From Planctomycetota bacterium (GTDB lineage Bacteria; Planctomycetota; Phycisphaerae; Phycisphaerales; SM1A02), in NCBI GenBank assembly GCA_009924765.1, contig RFQW01000044.1, forward strand, positions 1-8,926: a stretch of DNA of 8,926 nucleotides. Reading direction: 5' to 3'. Positions within the stretch are counted from its first letter, which is position 1, and each line of letters begins with the position of its first letter. Positions 1 through 6,660 of this stretch are shown here, piece by piece. A program made the position numbers and the translations under genes. Under the pieces are notes generated by a model. That model was not told where the DNA came from. It saw nothing but the letters and a program-made list of their open reading frames with translations, and made no database searches.

Positions 1-682
1 TGCCGGTGTTCAGCAGCACGCCATCCGCGCCGAGTTCCATGGCGATCGTGACATCGCTTGGGGTGCCCACGCCTGCGTCCACGATCACGGGATAGTCCGC
101 GCGTCCGCCATGCTCCGGCGACTTCAGCACCTGCAGCAGCACGGCGATCGCCTCGGGATTCGCCACGCCTCGGCCACTGCCGATGGGACTGCCGGCCGGC
201 ATCACGCTGGTGGCACCCGCGTCGCGTAGTCGCTGCGCAAGGATCGCGTCATCGCTGCTGTAGCAAAGCACCTCGAAGCCATCCTTCACCAGCTCGGCGC
301 ATGCCTGCAACGTGCCAACCGGATCGGGAAGCAGCGTGGCCTTGTCGCCAAGCACTTCCAGCTTCACCCAGCGTGATCCCGCGTTGCCAAGCTGCTCGAG
401 CAGGTCGCGGCCCAGGCGCGCAACGCGCGCGGTGTTCGGCAGGATGTGAAGCTGGTCGAGCGGCAGCGCCTCGAGCAGTGAGCGGCCCTGCGCGTCGTAC
501 AGGCGCTCGCGGCGCACGGCCACGGTGACGGCGTCTGCGCCGCTGGCCAGCACGGCCTCGCGCATCTGGTCCATGTCACGGTACTTGCCGGTGCCCACCA
601 CAAGCCTCGAGCGAAGCGTGAAGGAGCCCACCTGCAGCGGTGGCACGGCAGCGGCGGAGGCGATGCGTGCGTCTTCCATCAT
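1..682 (-). CDS. thiG: Thiazole synthase ThiG, partial (C-terminus beyond left edge)
   Basis: ThiG builds the thiazole phosphate ring of thiamine in the cytoplasm from 1-deoxy-D-xylulose 5-phosphate, dehydroglycine and the sulfur carried by ThiS thiocarboxylate. The 227 visible residues form most of a TIM barrel. Recognisable family motifs are GTGKY near residue 30, WVKLEVLGD at 105-113, MPAGSPIGSG at 161-170, VDAGVGTPSD at 201-210 and ADGVLLNTG at the cut end. K107 is the expected Schiff-base lysine; E109 and D202 match the acidic catalytic residues known in the family. The ATG at 682 overlaps the thiS stop as ATGA, so translation is probably coupled. Two oddities: the usual Gly-Cys-x-Thr-Ala-Glu-(Glu/Asp)-Ala segment after LPNTA is absent, and there is an insertion of about nine residues before VIVDAG. 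Identity is secure; the end of the gene is not visible. Confidence 0.95.
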   Translation of the reverse strand, partial: MMEDARIASAAAVPPLQVGSFTLRSRLVVGTGKYRDMDQMREAVLASGADAVTVAVRRERLYDAQGRSLLEALPLDQLHILPNTARVARLGRDLLEQLGNAGSRWVKLEVLGDKATLLPDPVGTLQACAELVKDGFEVLCYSSDDAILAQRLRDAGATSVMPAGSPIGSGRGVANPEAIAVLLQVLKSPEHGGRADYPVIVDAGVGTPSDVTIAMELGADGVLLNTG

Positions 683-879
683 CCGCCTCCCACCAAGGTG
701 ACCACTTCCACGCGATCGCCATCCTGCAGCTGGTGCACCTCGTGGCGGCTTCGCGGCACGAGCGTTCGGTTCACCTCGACCGCGCATGGAACACCGTCGC
801 GCCCAAGCTCGCGCAGCAGGTCGCGCACCGAGCCGGCGCCGGCGGATTCATAGGACTGCCCATTCAGTTCAAGCTTCAT
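679..879 (-). CDS. thiS: Sulfur carrier protein ThiS
   Basis: This is a 66-residue ubiquitin-fold sulfur carrier. In the known pathway its C-terminal glycine is adenylated by ThiF, converted to a thiocarboxylate, and gives its sulfur to ThiG for thiazole formation. The sequence shows the expected small beta-grasp pattern, starting MKLELNGQ, with AVEVNRTLVPRS in the middle, LQDGDRVEVVTLV near the end, and the essential diglycine tail as GGG. The ATG at 879 is chosen because upstream in-frame ATGs would add an Arg- and Thr-rich 38-residue extension foreign to the family and would run into the divergent gene. No good ribosome binding site precedes the ATG, but a CTACCAT element lies 10 nt upstream. 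The stop overlaps the thiG start by ATGA, so the two form an operon. No ThiF is visible here. Confidence 0.92.
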   Translation of the reverse strand: MKLELNGQSYESAGAGSVRDLLRELGRDGVPCAVEVNRTLVPRSRHEVHQLQDGDRVEVVTLVGGG

Positions 880-889
880 GAAGGCAGGA

Positions 890-899
890 ATGGTAGTCG
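890..899 (-). promoter_or_regulatory. Putative -10 element for thiSG
   Basis: Read on the minus strand this is CGACTACCAT, ending 10 nt before the thiS ATG. TACCAT fits the loose -10 form TAnnnT. The same CTACC core lies just before the divergent lipoprotein gene and before the NHL gene. I see no clear -35 at the standard spacing, so the assignment rests on recurrence and position. Confidence 0.45.
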
Positions 900-910
900 G
901 TGTGGCTGCG

Positions 911-927
911 CGCGTGCGTGGCACGCG
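911..927. repeat. Perfect inverted repeat between thiS and the lipoprotein gene
   Basis: CGCGTGC and GCACGCG are perfect 7-bp arms around a 3-bp spacer, lying between the two divergent CTACCAT elements. It could be an operator serving both promoters or a hairpin. GCGTGC is common in this GC-rich sequence, and a second copy occurs at 942-947, so chance is possible. Confidence 0.4.
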
Positions 928-935
928 TCTACCAT
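921..935 (+). promoter_or_regulatory. Putative promoter element for the lipoprotein gene
   Basis: The block GCACGCGTCTACCAT ends 8 nt before the GTG at 944. It matches 13 of 15 bases of the block at 3227-3241 in front of the NHL gene. If TACCAT (930-935) is a -10 box, transcription would begin at or next to the GTG, giving a leaderless mRNA. No obvious -35 is seen. Confidence 0.45.
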
Positions 936-943
936 GCAGGCGC

Positions 944-1735
944 GTGCGAGCCGTGATTTCCATTCTGATGCTTGTCTCGCTGGTCGCCTGCAAGCGGCCC
1001 GCCTACGACACCGCCACGCCCGACGCGGCGCTGGATGCGGCCGTGGCCATGGTGCAGCAGGGACAGGCGCAGCAGCTGCCGGGACTGATCGAGATCGAGG
1101 CCCGCGACGTCACCTTCGAGGACGGCGTGACCGAGGCCAGCGCCATCGCGGAGGTGAAGGTGAAGGCCGGCGACATGCTGGCACGGCTGCTGCGCGTGGC
1201 GCAGGGATTGCGCGACCGGTTCCCGAAGGAGGTCGAGCGCGAGGTGAAGGCGGCCACGAAGAAGTCCGCGCGCAGCACGCGCGACTTCACGGTGGCGATT
1301 CTCGCTGATCCGGCCGCATGGCTTGCCGCGCAGCGACCGCGCATCACCGCCACCGATCTCGGCGACGGCACGGCGGCGCTTTCGCTCGATGGTGATCCGC
1401 TGCTCGCGGGTGTGCTGACCATGGTGCAGACATCGGGCGGCTGGCGCTTCCGTGTGCCGGTGGAGCTGGTGCGAGACAACCAGTACTGGCCCGACACCCG
1501 CCATGAGTGGAGCGTGATCGCCAGCATGATGCTGGCCGTCGAGCACGCGCTGGTCGACTTTCAGCGCGATCTCGATGGCGGCAAGATCGCCAGTCTTGAT
1601 GCGGCAAGCACGCGGGTGGGCAGGCTGGTGGGCGAGAGCGTGGTGGTGCAGTCCATCATCTACGCGGCCATGAAGCGGCCCGAGGCGGCTGCGAAGGATG
1701 CCGCGGAGGCGCCGGCGCAACCTGCGGCCAAGTGA
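944..1735 (+). CDS. Predicted lipoprotein of unknown function
   Basis: I do not recognise this family. With the GTG at 944 it has 263 residues and begins MRAVISILMLVSLVAC, a compact lipoprotein signal with lipobox LVAC and lipidation expected at C16, so the product is probably a membrane-anchored periplasmic protein. The body is mostly helical in character: a segment rich in Ala and Gln (about 25-45), a charged helix with VEREVKAATKKS, a short beta-like part around GTAALSLDGDPL and GGWRFRVPVELV, a further helical region, and an Ala/Pro-rich C-terminal tail. In-frame ATGs at 878 and 890 would place an Arg-rich stretch before the signal peptide and run through the inverted repeats, so I prefer 944; GTG 953 is also possible. 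It is divergent from thiS and convergent with the transporter gene. No catalytic motif is visible. Confidence 0.75.
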   Translation: MRAVISILMLVSLVACKRPAYDTATPDAALDAAVAMVQQGQAQQLPGLIEIEARDVTFEDGVTEASAIAEVKVKAGDMLARLLRVAQGLRDRFPKEVEREVKAATKKSARSTRDFTVAILADPAAWLAAQRPRITATDLGDGTAALSLDGDPLLAGVLTMVQTSGGWRFRVPVELVRDNQYWPDTRHEWSVIASMMLAVEHALVDFQRDLDGGKIASLDAASTRVGRLVGESVVVQSIIYAAMKRPEAAAKDAAEAPAQPAAK

Positions 1736-1745
1736 CGCCTCGTCA
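1733..1745. repeat. Short palindrome containing both convergent stop codons
   Basis: TGACGCCTCGTCA has perfect 5-bp arms around a 3-bp centre. The TGA on each strand is the stop codon of the lipoprotein and of the transporter gene. It is too short, and lacks a T-run, to be a convincing terminator. Confidence 0.3.
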
Positions 1746-3185
1746 AAGGAAGAGCATCGACACGGCAGCCATCACCGGCAGCAGCAGCGCAGCGGCCCAT
1801 GCGACATAGCCGAGGAACCCGGGCATGGGCACGCCTTCCTGCTTCGCGATGGCGCGCACCATCAGGTTTGGACCGTTGCCGATGTAGGTCATGGCTCCCA
1901 TGAACACCGCGCCAAGCGAGACGCCTGCGAGCAGGTCTCCGCGGATCCAGCTTCCATCAGCCAGCGCCACGCTGCCCGCCAACACGCCCTGTGGCGTCAC
2001 GCCGCGCGCCACCTCCATGAACACCAGGTAGGTGGGGGCATTGTCCAGCACGCTCGACAACGAGCCCGCGCTCCAGAAAAGCTTCCACGGGGCATCCATG
2101 CCGAGTGACGCGCCCTTCACCTCGAGCACCGCCAGCGGCACCTGCATGGCCATGAAGATGCCGCAGAAAAGCGCCGCCACCTCGCCCATGGGCGCCAGCG
2201 AGAAGGCGCGCGGACCACGCTTCTTCCACGGTCGTGGATCGACGCTGGCCGCCGCAAGGCCAATCAGCAGCAGTTCGCGGAACAGCTGTGGGGGCGTCCA
2301 CCCCACCACGGGCATCGGGCTTCCGGGCTGCACCAGCGCAACCACCAGTGCGGCCATCACCAGCAGCAGCAGGTGCCACCAACCCACCACGCGCAAGCGT
2401 GTCGGCAGGGAGGTGGTGCGAGGCGCTTCACGCCGCTGCATCGACGCGTCGATCGCCGCATACAGCGCCAGCAGCGTTCCCACGGTGAACAACCACGGCT
2501 TCCACAGGCTCAGCGTCCAGGTGAATGGAACGCCGCGCAGGAACCCAAGGAACAGCGGTGGATCGCCGATCGGCAGCAGGCATCCGCCCACGTTGCTCAC
2601 CAGGAAGATGAAGAACACCACCGTGTGCACGCGATGCGTGCGGTGCGCATTGGCCCGCAGCACCGGCCGGATCAGCAGCATGCTGGCGCCCGTGGTGCCA
2701 AGCAGATTCGCAAGCACGGCACCCAGCGCCAGCATGCCGGTGTTGGCGCCGGTGCTTCCGGGAATGTGACCTTCCAGCCGCACGCTGCCCGAAATCACGT
2801 AGAGCACCAGCAGCAGCACGATGAAGGGCACGAACTCCGCGATGGCGTGTGCGGCGCTGCCGAGCGCGTTCTCTTGGCCGGCGCGCAGGTGCATCCACAC
2901 CAGTGCGGCCAGCCCCATGGCGGCGCTGACCGCAAGCTTGCTCATGTTGGATTCCCACCAATGCTCCGTGGCCGGCACCAGCGGCAGCACCACCATGCAG
3001 CCCAGCAGTGCCGCGAAGGGCAGGCACCCCGCCCACCAGTCCGGCAGCATGGCGATGGCCGACGCGTCCGCGGCATGCGGCAACGCGAGTCCGCGCAGCG
3101 AGGCCACGCACAGCGTCAGGGCCAGCAATGCACCCACCGTTCTGGTGACATGCGCAAGCCGGCGGCTGCTGTGGGTGTGCGCCAT
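1743..3185 (-). CDS. NhaD/CitMHS-like ion transporter (putative sodium:proton antiporter)
   Basis: This is a 480-residue polytopic inner-membrane protein with roughly eleven to thirteen hydrophobic segments. It resembles the CitMHS_2-type group of the ion transporter superfamily, often annotated as sodium:proton antiporter or putative citrate transporter. Supporting features are the paired re-entrant-type motifs of that group: GTTGASMLLIRPVL at 163-176 and SNVGGCLLPIGDPPLFLGF at 197-215 in the first half, then SSVLDNAPTYLVF at 377-389 and YIGNGPNLMVRAIA at 434-447 in the second. A charged cytoplasmic loop (about 248-265) separates the halves. The ATG at 3185 gives a short basic N-terminus before the first helix; upstream extension would overlap the divergent NHL gene. 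A CTACAAC element lies 6 nt upstream of the start. The substrate cannot be settled from sequence alone: Na+/H+ exchange is the usual guess and dicarboxylate transport an alternative. Confidence 0.85.
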   Translation of the reverse strand: MAHTHSSRRLAHVTRTVGALLALTLCVASLRGLALPHAADASAIAMLPDWWAGCLPFAALLGCMVVLPLVPATEHWWESNMSKLAVSAAMGLAALVWMHLRAGQENALGSAAHAIAEFVPFIVLLLVLYVISGSVRLEGHIPGSTGANTGMLALGAVLANLLGTTGASMLLIRPVLRANAHRTHRVHTVVFFIFLVSNVGGCLLPIGDPPLFLGFLRGVPFTWTLSLWKPWLFTVGTLLALYAAIDASMQRREAPRTTSLPTRLRVVGWWHLLLLVMAALVVALVQPGSPMPVVGWTPPQLFRELLLIGLAAASVDPRPWKKRGPRAFSLAPMGEVAALFCGIFMAMQVPLAVLEVKGASLGMDAPWKLFWSAGSLSSVLDNAPTYLVFMEVARGVTPQGVLAGSVALADGSWIRGDLLAGVSLGAVFMGAMTYIGNGPNLMVRAIAKQEGVPMPGFLGYVAWAAALLLPVMAAVSMLFL

Positions 3186-3191
3186 GGGCGC

Positions 3192-3198
3192 GTTGTAG
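3192..3198 (-). promoter_or_regulatory. Putative -10 element for the transporter gene
   Basis: On the minus strand this reads CTACAAC and ends 6 nt before the transporter ATG, the same spacing as the CTACCGT element of the divergent NHL gene. It is the weakest of the four related elements, because the last base is C rather than T. Confidence 0.3.
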
Positions 3199-3212
3199 CC
3201 GATGCGACGCCA

Positions 3213-3241
3213 TTGCGTGCGACGCTGCACGCGACTACCGT
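3213..3241 (+). promoter_or_regulatory. Putative promoter of the NHL-peroxidase-anchor B operon
   Basis: A -35-like TTGCGT (3213-3218) is followed by exactly 17 bp and a -10-like TACCGT (3236-3241), which ends 6 nt before the ATG at 3248. The -10 sits in the block GCACGCGACTACCGT, shared with the lipoprotein promoter. The initiation point would fall at or near the start codon, and there is no ribosome binding site, so a leaderless transcript is likely. The region also holds an inverted repeat, GCGTGC/GCACGC with a 6-bp spacer (3215-3232), and a direct repeat of TGCGACGC at 3203 and 3218. Confidence 0.5.
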
Positions 3242-3247
3242 CTGTGC

Positions 3248-5347
3248 ATGGTGCGGCACGCCCTGTTCCTGTTGCTGGTGATTCCACTGGCGATCGCATC
3301 GCGCGCGCGGGCCCAGCAGCCCTATGTGCACGACTTCACCGTGACGGGCCTGCTGGAGCCGATGGCGGTGGGCTTCGACAAGGATGGTTCGCTGCTGGTG
3401 GCGGCGGGGCGCGAGGGCCTGCTTCGCTTCGATCGCCAGGGTGCCCGAACCGCGGTGTCGAGCGCGCGTGCAGATCGGCTACCAGGTGCGGGGCCGGTGT
3501 CGGTGGACACGTTGCGCAATCGCGTCATCGTGCGCACCGACGCGCAGGCTTCGGTGATCGACGGCACAGGCTGGGAGATCGGTCGGCTCAGCGCTCCCGA
3601 GGCGGTGGCCATGGCTCCCGACGGTGCGGTGTGGATCGCCGACACTGGCAACGCACGCGTGGTGCGCGTGGATCGCGACGGCAACGCGCGCGCCTTCGGT
3701 GAGCGGGGCTTCTTCCCCGGCCAGTTCATCGCGCCATCCGGCGTGGCCTTCGATGCGGATGGCCCGCTGGTGACCGACCGCCTGAATCACCGCGTGACGC
3801 GGCTTGCGTGGGACGGCACGATGCGCGACGTGTTTGGCCTGCATGCCGTGCGGCCGCGTGAGGGCGAGGGGCGCGTGCACTATCCAACCGCGATCGCGGT
3901 CGAGGCGAAGTCAGGGCGCGTCGCCATCGCGGAACCGTTCGAGCGCCGGGTGCAGGTGTTTCGGCCGCGCGCAGCCGACGAGAAGCCGAAGCCGATGCCG
4001 CCCATGCCGAGCAAGGAGGGCGTGACCAGTCACTTTGGTCCAGATTGTTCGGTGGGCGGCGACATCGTGGCGGCATGGGAACCCGAGAGCGGATGCGTGG
4101 TGCTGTGGGACGCGCGCAACAACCCGCCTGCGCATGTGAACACCTTCGGCGGAACGGGTGAGCGGCCCGGCCAGTTCCGTGCGCCGGTGTCCGTGCTGGT
4201 GGAGCCCGATGGCGGCGCGGTGTGGGTGCTGGATCGTCTCGGTGATCGGTTGGAGCGGTGGCTGATCACGCGTGATCGCGACGGCCCGGTGGACTTTGAT
4301 CCGTTCATGACGCGGCTGTATGCGGGCATGCCCCTTTCGGAGGTTCGCACGGAGGCGTCGCTCGGCAGCGCGCGAGCGTGCGATCTGGTGTGGCGTGATG
4401 GTCGCGCGGGCGTGGTGTTCGACGACGGTGCCGTGGCGTGGACCGATCCCGCGTTGCAGGCGTTCGTTCGCGACGCATCGCGCGCGAAGCCACGCACATC
4501 GGCCGGAACGCTTCGTGCGGCCGCGGTGGATCCCGACGGCGCACTCTTGTTGCTCTGGGAGGACGGCATCGAGGTTCGTGGCGACGGCGATCCCGCATTC
4601 GTTCCGCTTGGAAAGATCGCGCATGATCCGCGAGGCGTGATCGCGTCGCAGGATGGTTTCATCGTGAGCGATGCCGATCGCGACGCGCTGCTGCGGGTGA
4701 ATCGCGCGGGCGAGGTGGTGGGCACGGTGGTGGCCGCGCGCTCCGATGCCGCGCGTTTCGATGGCGTTGAGGCCGCGAAGGATGGCGCCCTGTGGCTGCC
4801 TGGGCGACTGGCCGGCGGCGGTGAGGGGCCGGTGTGGGTGGTCGACTATGGCAACCACCGCCTGCAGCGCTTCGGCAACGATGGCGCGTGGCAGAGCACC
4901 TTCACGCTGAGCAAAAGCCGCGCGAAGGACCCAACGCCACCCACCAAGGCGCCCAGTGTGCAGGAAGTCGAGCGCGCGAACGCGCGTCGTGAGGCGGCTC
5001 GCGCGCTGGCCCGGGCCGGCAACGGCTCGCTGGCGCTGCCTGGTGGAGGCATGCTGCATTGGCGCGCGCCGAACCCCATTCCACTGGCAGAACCGTTCGC
5101 GCTGGAGGTGACCGCAACCGCGCCCGATGGTTCGCCGCTGAAGGATGGAACGCTGCTGGTGGACTGCACCATGCCGCACCATGGCCACGGCATGAACGTT
5201 CGTCCAGTGGTGAAGCAGCTGGTGCCTGGCGCCTGGCGCGCGGAGCCCTTGCTGCTTCACATGCCGGGACGATGGGAACTGTCCTTCGACATCGCCTTGC
5301 CCGATGGGCGCATTCGCCGCAGTCAATGCACGCTGGAGGTCGAATGA
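3248..5347 (+). CDS. Exported NHL-repeat beta-propeller fused to a YtkA-like domain
   Basis: The 699-residue product starts with a clear signal peptide (hydrophobic 5-18, likely cleavage after ARA at 22), so it is exported. Residues about 30-555 are NHL-type propeller blades. The clearest are AVAMAPDGAVWIADTGNARV near 120-138, SGVAFDADGPLVTDRLNHRV at 164-183, SVLVEPDGGAVWVLDRLGDR at 315-334, and VWVVDYGNHRLQRF at 529-542. A charged, Ala/Arg-rich helical linker follows (about 556-592). The C-terminus (about 600-699) resembles the YtkA/FixH-type beta-sandwich, with MPHHGHGM at 642-649 followed by a GAWRAEPLLLHMPGRWELSF stretch; the His/Met cluster suggests copper or other metal binding. The stop overlaps the start of the di-heme peroxidase gene by ATGA, so the two are translationally coupled and probably act together. 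Propellers of this type usually serve as binding scaffolds, and no enzymatic motif is evident. The fold calls are firm; the function is not known. Confidence 0.85.
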   Translation: MVRHALFLLLVIPLAIASRARAQQPYVHDFTVTGLLEPMAVGFDKDGSLLVAAGREGLLRFDRQGARTAVSSARADRLPGAGPVSVDTLRNRVIVRTDAQASVIDGTGWEIGRLSAPEAVAMAPDGAVWIADTGNARVVRVDRDGNARAFGERGFFPGQFIAPSGVAFDADGPLVTDRLNHRVTRLAWDGTMRDVFGLHAVRPREGEGRVHYPTAIAVEAKSGRVAIAEPFERRVQVFRPRAADEKPKPMPPMPSKEGVTSHFGPDCSVGGDIVAAWEPESGCVVLWDARNNPPAHVNTFGGTGERPGQFRAPVSVLVEPDGGAVWVLDRLGDRLERWLITRDRDGPVDFDPFMTRLYAGMPLSEVRTEASLGSARACDLVWRDGRAGVVFDDGAVAWTDPALQAFVRDASRAKPRTSAGTLRAAAVDPDGALLLLWEDGIEVRGDGDPAFVPLGKIAHDPRGVIASQDGFIVSDADRDALLRVNRAGEVVGTVVAARSDAARFDGVEAAKDGALWLPGRLAGGGEGPVWVVDYGNHRLQRFGNDGAWQSTFTLSKSRAKDPTPPTKAPSVQEVERANARREAARALARAGNGSLALPGGGMLHWRAPNPIPLAEPFALEVTATAPDGSPLKDGTLLVDCTMPHHGHGMNVRPVVKQLVPGAWRAEPLLLHMPGRWELSFDIALPDGRIRRSQCTLEVE

Positions 5348-6597
5348 GAGCGATCGTGCTGCCGATGGTCGCGCTGCTTGTTGGCATGGCGCCACCCGTC
5401 GGGGCGGTACAGGTGGAGGCATCCGCACGCGAGAAGCTGCTGCGGCTGGGGCCCATGCCGCCGGTGCCACTGGATCCCACCAACCGATGGAGCGGCAACG
5501 ATGCCGCGGCGGATCTTGGTCAGCGGCTGTTCTATGACGCCAACCTGTCCCGCAACGGAAGCGTGAGCTGCGCCACCTGCCACGCGGTGCAGAGCGGATT
5601 CGCCGATTCGCGGCGGCTGGCGCGCGGCATCGGTGACGGTACGCGTCACACGCAATCATTGATCAACGCGGCGTATCAGCGCTGGCTGACCTGGGATGGG
5701 CGATCCGATTCGCTGTGGAGTCAGGCGCTGCATCCCTTCCAGAACGACAAGGAGATGGGGTTGACGCCGCGCGAAGTGGTGCAGCGCGTTGGCGAAACGC
5801 CCGCCCTGCGACGGCGCTACGAGGCGGTGTTTGGGCGTCTGCCTGCGCCTGACGATGCAGCTGGTGTGCAGACCGCCTTCGTGAAGCTGGGCAAGGCCAT
5901 CGGCGCGTTTGAGCGGCGCATCGTGTCCGGGCCATCGCCTTTCGATCGCTGGCTTGACCGCATGCGCGCAGGCGATTCGGCTCCAACCAAGGAGTTCGGT
6001 GCCGACGCCGTTCGTGGCGCGCTGCTGTTCGTGGGCAAGGCGGATTGCGTGCGTTGCCACAGCGGTCCATTGCTGTCGGATGGAGAGTTCCACATGATCG
6101 GTGTGCCCGAAGGTCGGGGCGGAGCGCCGGTGGATCGCGGACGCCTGGAGGGCATCGAGCTGCTGCAGGGCGATCCATGCAACGCGGCCGGGGCCTTCAG
6201 CGACGATCCGACGGGGCCGCGCGCCAAGGTGACGCTGGCCACCGTGCCGGATCCGGAGGCGTGGGGACGTTTTCGGACCCCGTCGCTGCGAGCCGCGTCG
6301 GTCACGCCGCCCTACATGCACCAGGGTCAGCTCGACACGCTGGCCGAGGTGGTGCACTTCTACAACACGCTGGAGGGGGCAAGCTCGCTGGACCATCATT
6401 CCGAGCGCGTGCTCGAGCCACTCGGGCTTTCCGTGCAGGAAGAGGCGGACCTGGTGGCGTTCCTGCGGGTGGTCACTGGCAGCACGCCGGGCGATGTGGA
6501 TGTGGCGCGTCCGCGACCGGAATCCACAGAGCCGCTTCCAAAATCATCTGAAATCTCCCCGGCTGGAACTTCTCAACCCGGCATTTCGGGGCCATGA
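5344..6597 (+). CDS. MauG-like di-heme cytochrome c peroxidase family protein
   Basis: The 417-residue product has a signal peptide (MRAIVLPMVALLVGMAPPVGA), so heme attachment would take place outside the cytoplasm. Two heme c sites are present: CATCH at 76-80 and CVRCH at 235-239. Other family signatures are GQRLFYDANLSRNGSVSC (59-76), W117 in LTWDGRSDSL, EMG at 137-139, FRTPSLR at 310-316 and PYMHQG at 323-328. In the VVHFYN segment (336-341) a Tyr, Y340, stands where I expect the distal heme ligand, which is Tyr in MauG and Met in classical peroxidases; this favours a MauG/MbnH-like enzyme using high-valent iron over simple peroxide removal, but needs an alignment. The start at 5344 overlaps the upstream stop by ATGA. 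The last 35 or so residues form a Pro/Ser-rich tail of lower GC than the rest of the gene. Electron donor and substrate are unknown. Confidence 0.92.
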   Translation: MRAIVLPMVALLVGMAPPVGAVQVEASAREKLLRLGPMPPVPLDPTNRWSGNDAAADLGQRLFYDANLSRNGSVSCATCHAVQSGFADSRRLARGIGDGTRHTQSLINAAYQRWLTWDGRSDSLWSQALHPFQNDKEMGLTPREVVQRVGETPALRRRYEAVFGRLPAPDDAAGVQTAFVKLGKAIGAFERRIVSGPSPFDRWLDRMRAGDSAPTKEFGADAVRGALLFVGKADCVRCHSGPLLSDGEFHMIGVPEGRGGAPVDRGRLEGIELLQGDPCNAAGAFSDDPTGPRAKVTLATVPDPEAWGRFRTPSLRAASVTPPYMHQGQLDTLAEVVHFYNTLEGASSLDHHSERVLEPLGLSVQEEADLVAFLRVVTGSTPGDVDVARPRPESTEPLPKSSEISPAGTSQPGISGP

Positions 6598-6650
6598 TGC
6601 CGTTTGAGGCCCTGTTGGAGGGGGTCGATTGTGTGGCCGCAAACCATTTC

Positions 6651-6660
6651 GAGAGAGAGA
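6651..6660 (+). promoter_or_regulatory. Purine-rich ribosome binding site for the anchor B gene
   Basis: GAGAGAGAGA lies 2 nt before the GTG at 6663 and contains GAGAG at suitable spacing. It favours this GTG over the upstream in-frame ATG at 6594. Unlike the four divergent genes, this operon-internal gene thus has a Shine-Dalgarno-like leader. Confidence 0.5.

Noticed and set aside
58..528. Plus-strand open frame of 156 codons
   Set aside because: It is antisense to thiG, which has intact catalytic motifs; the plus-strand product is Arg/Pro/Ala-rich with no domain.
880..943. TPP riboswitch upstream of thiS
   Set aside because: The spacer is only 64 bp and I cannot find the conserved CUGAGA-type core; the space is taken by the promoter-like elements and inverted repeats.
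878..943. Longer lipoprotein start at ATG 878 or 890
   Set aside because: It would place an Arg-rich stretch before the signal peptide, overlap the thiS start region, and run through the inverted repeats.
3911..5659. Long minus-strand open frame of 582 codons
   Set aside because: It lies antisense to the NHL-YtkA and peroxidase genes, is rich in Arg, His and Ala as expected of a GC-rich shadow frame, and has no recognisable domain.
6561..6591. Sigma-54 type -24/-12 promoter upstream of the anchor B gene
   Set aside because: The GG and GC dinucleotides are 14 bp apart instead of the required 10, and the flanking bases do not match.
6557..6591. Terminator hairpin at the end of the peroxidase gene (CCCCG with CGGGG)
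   Set aside because: The stem is 5 bp with a loop of about 25 nt and there is no following T-run, so it is not a credible terminator.
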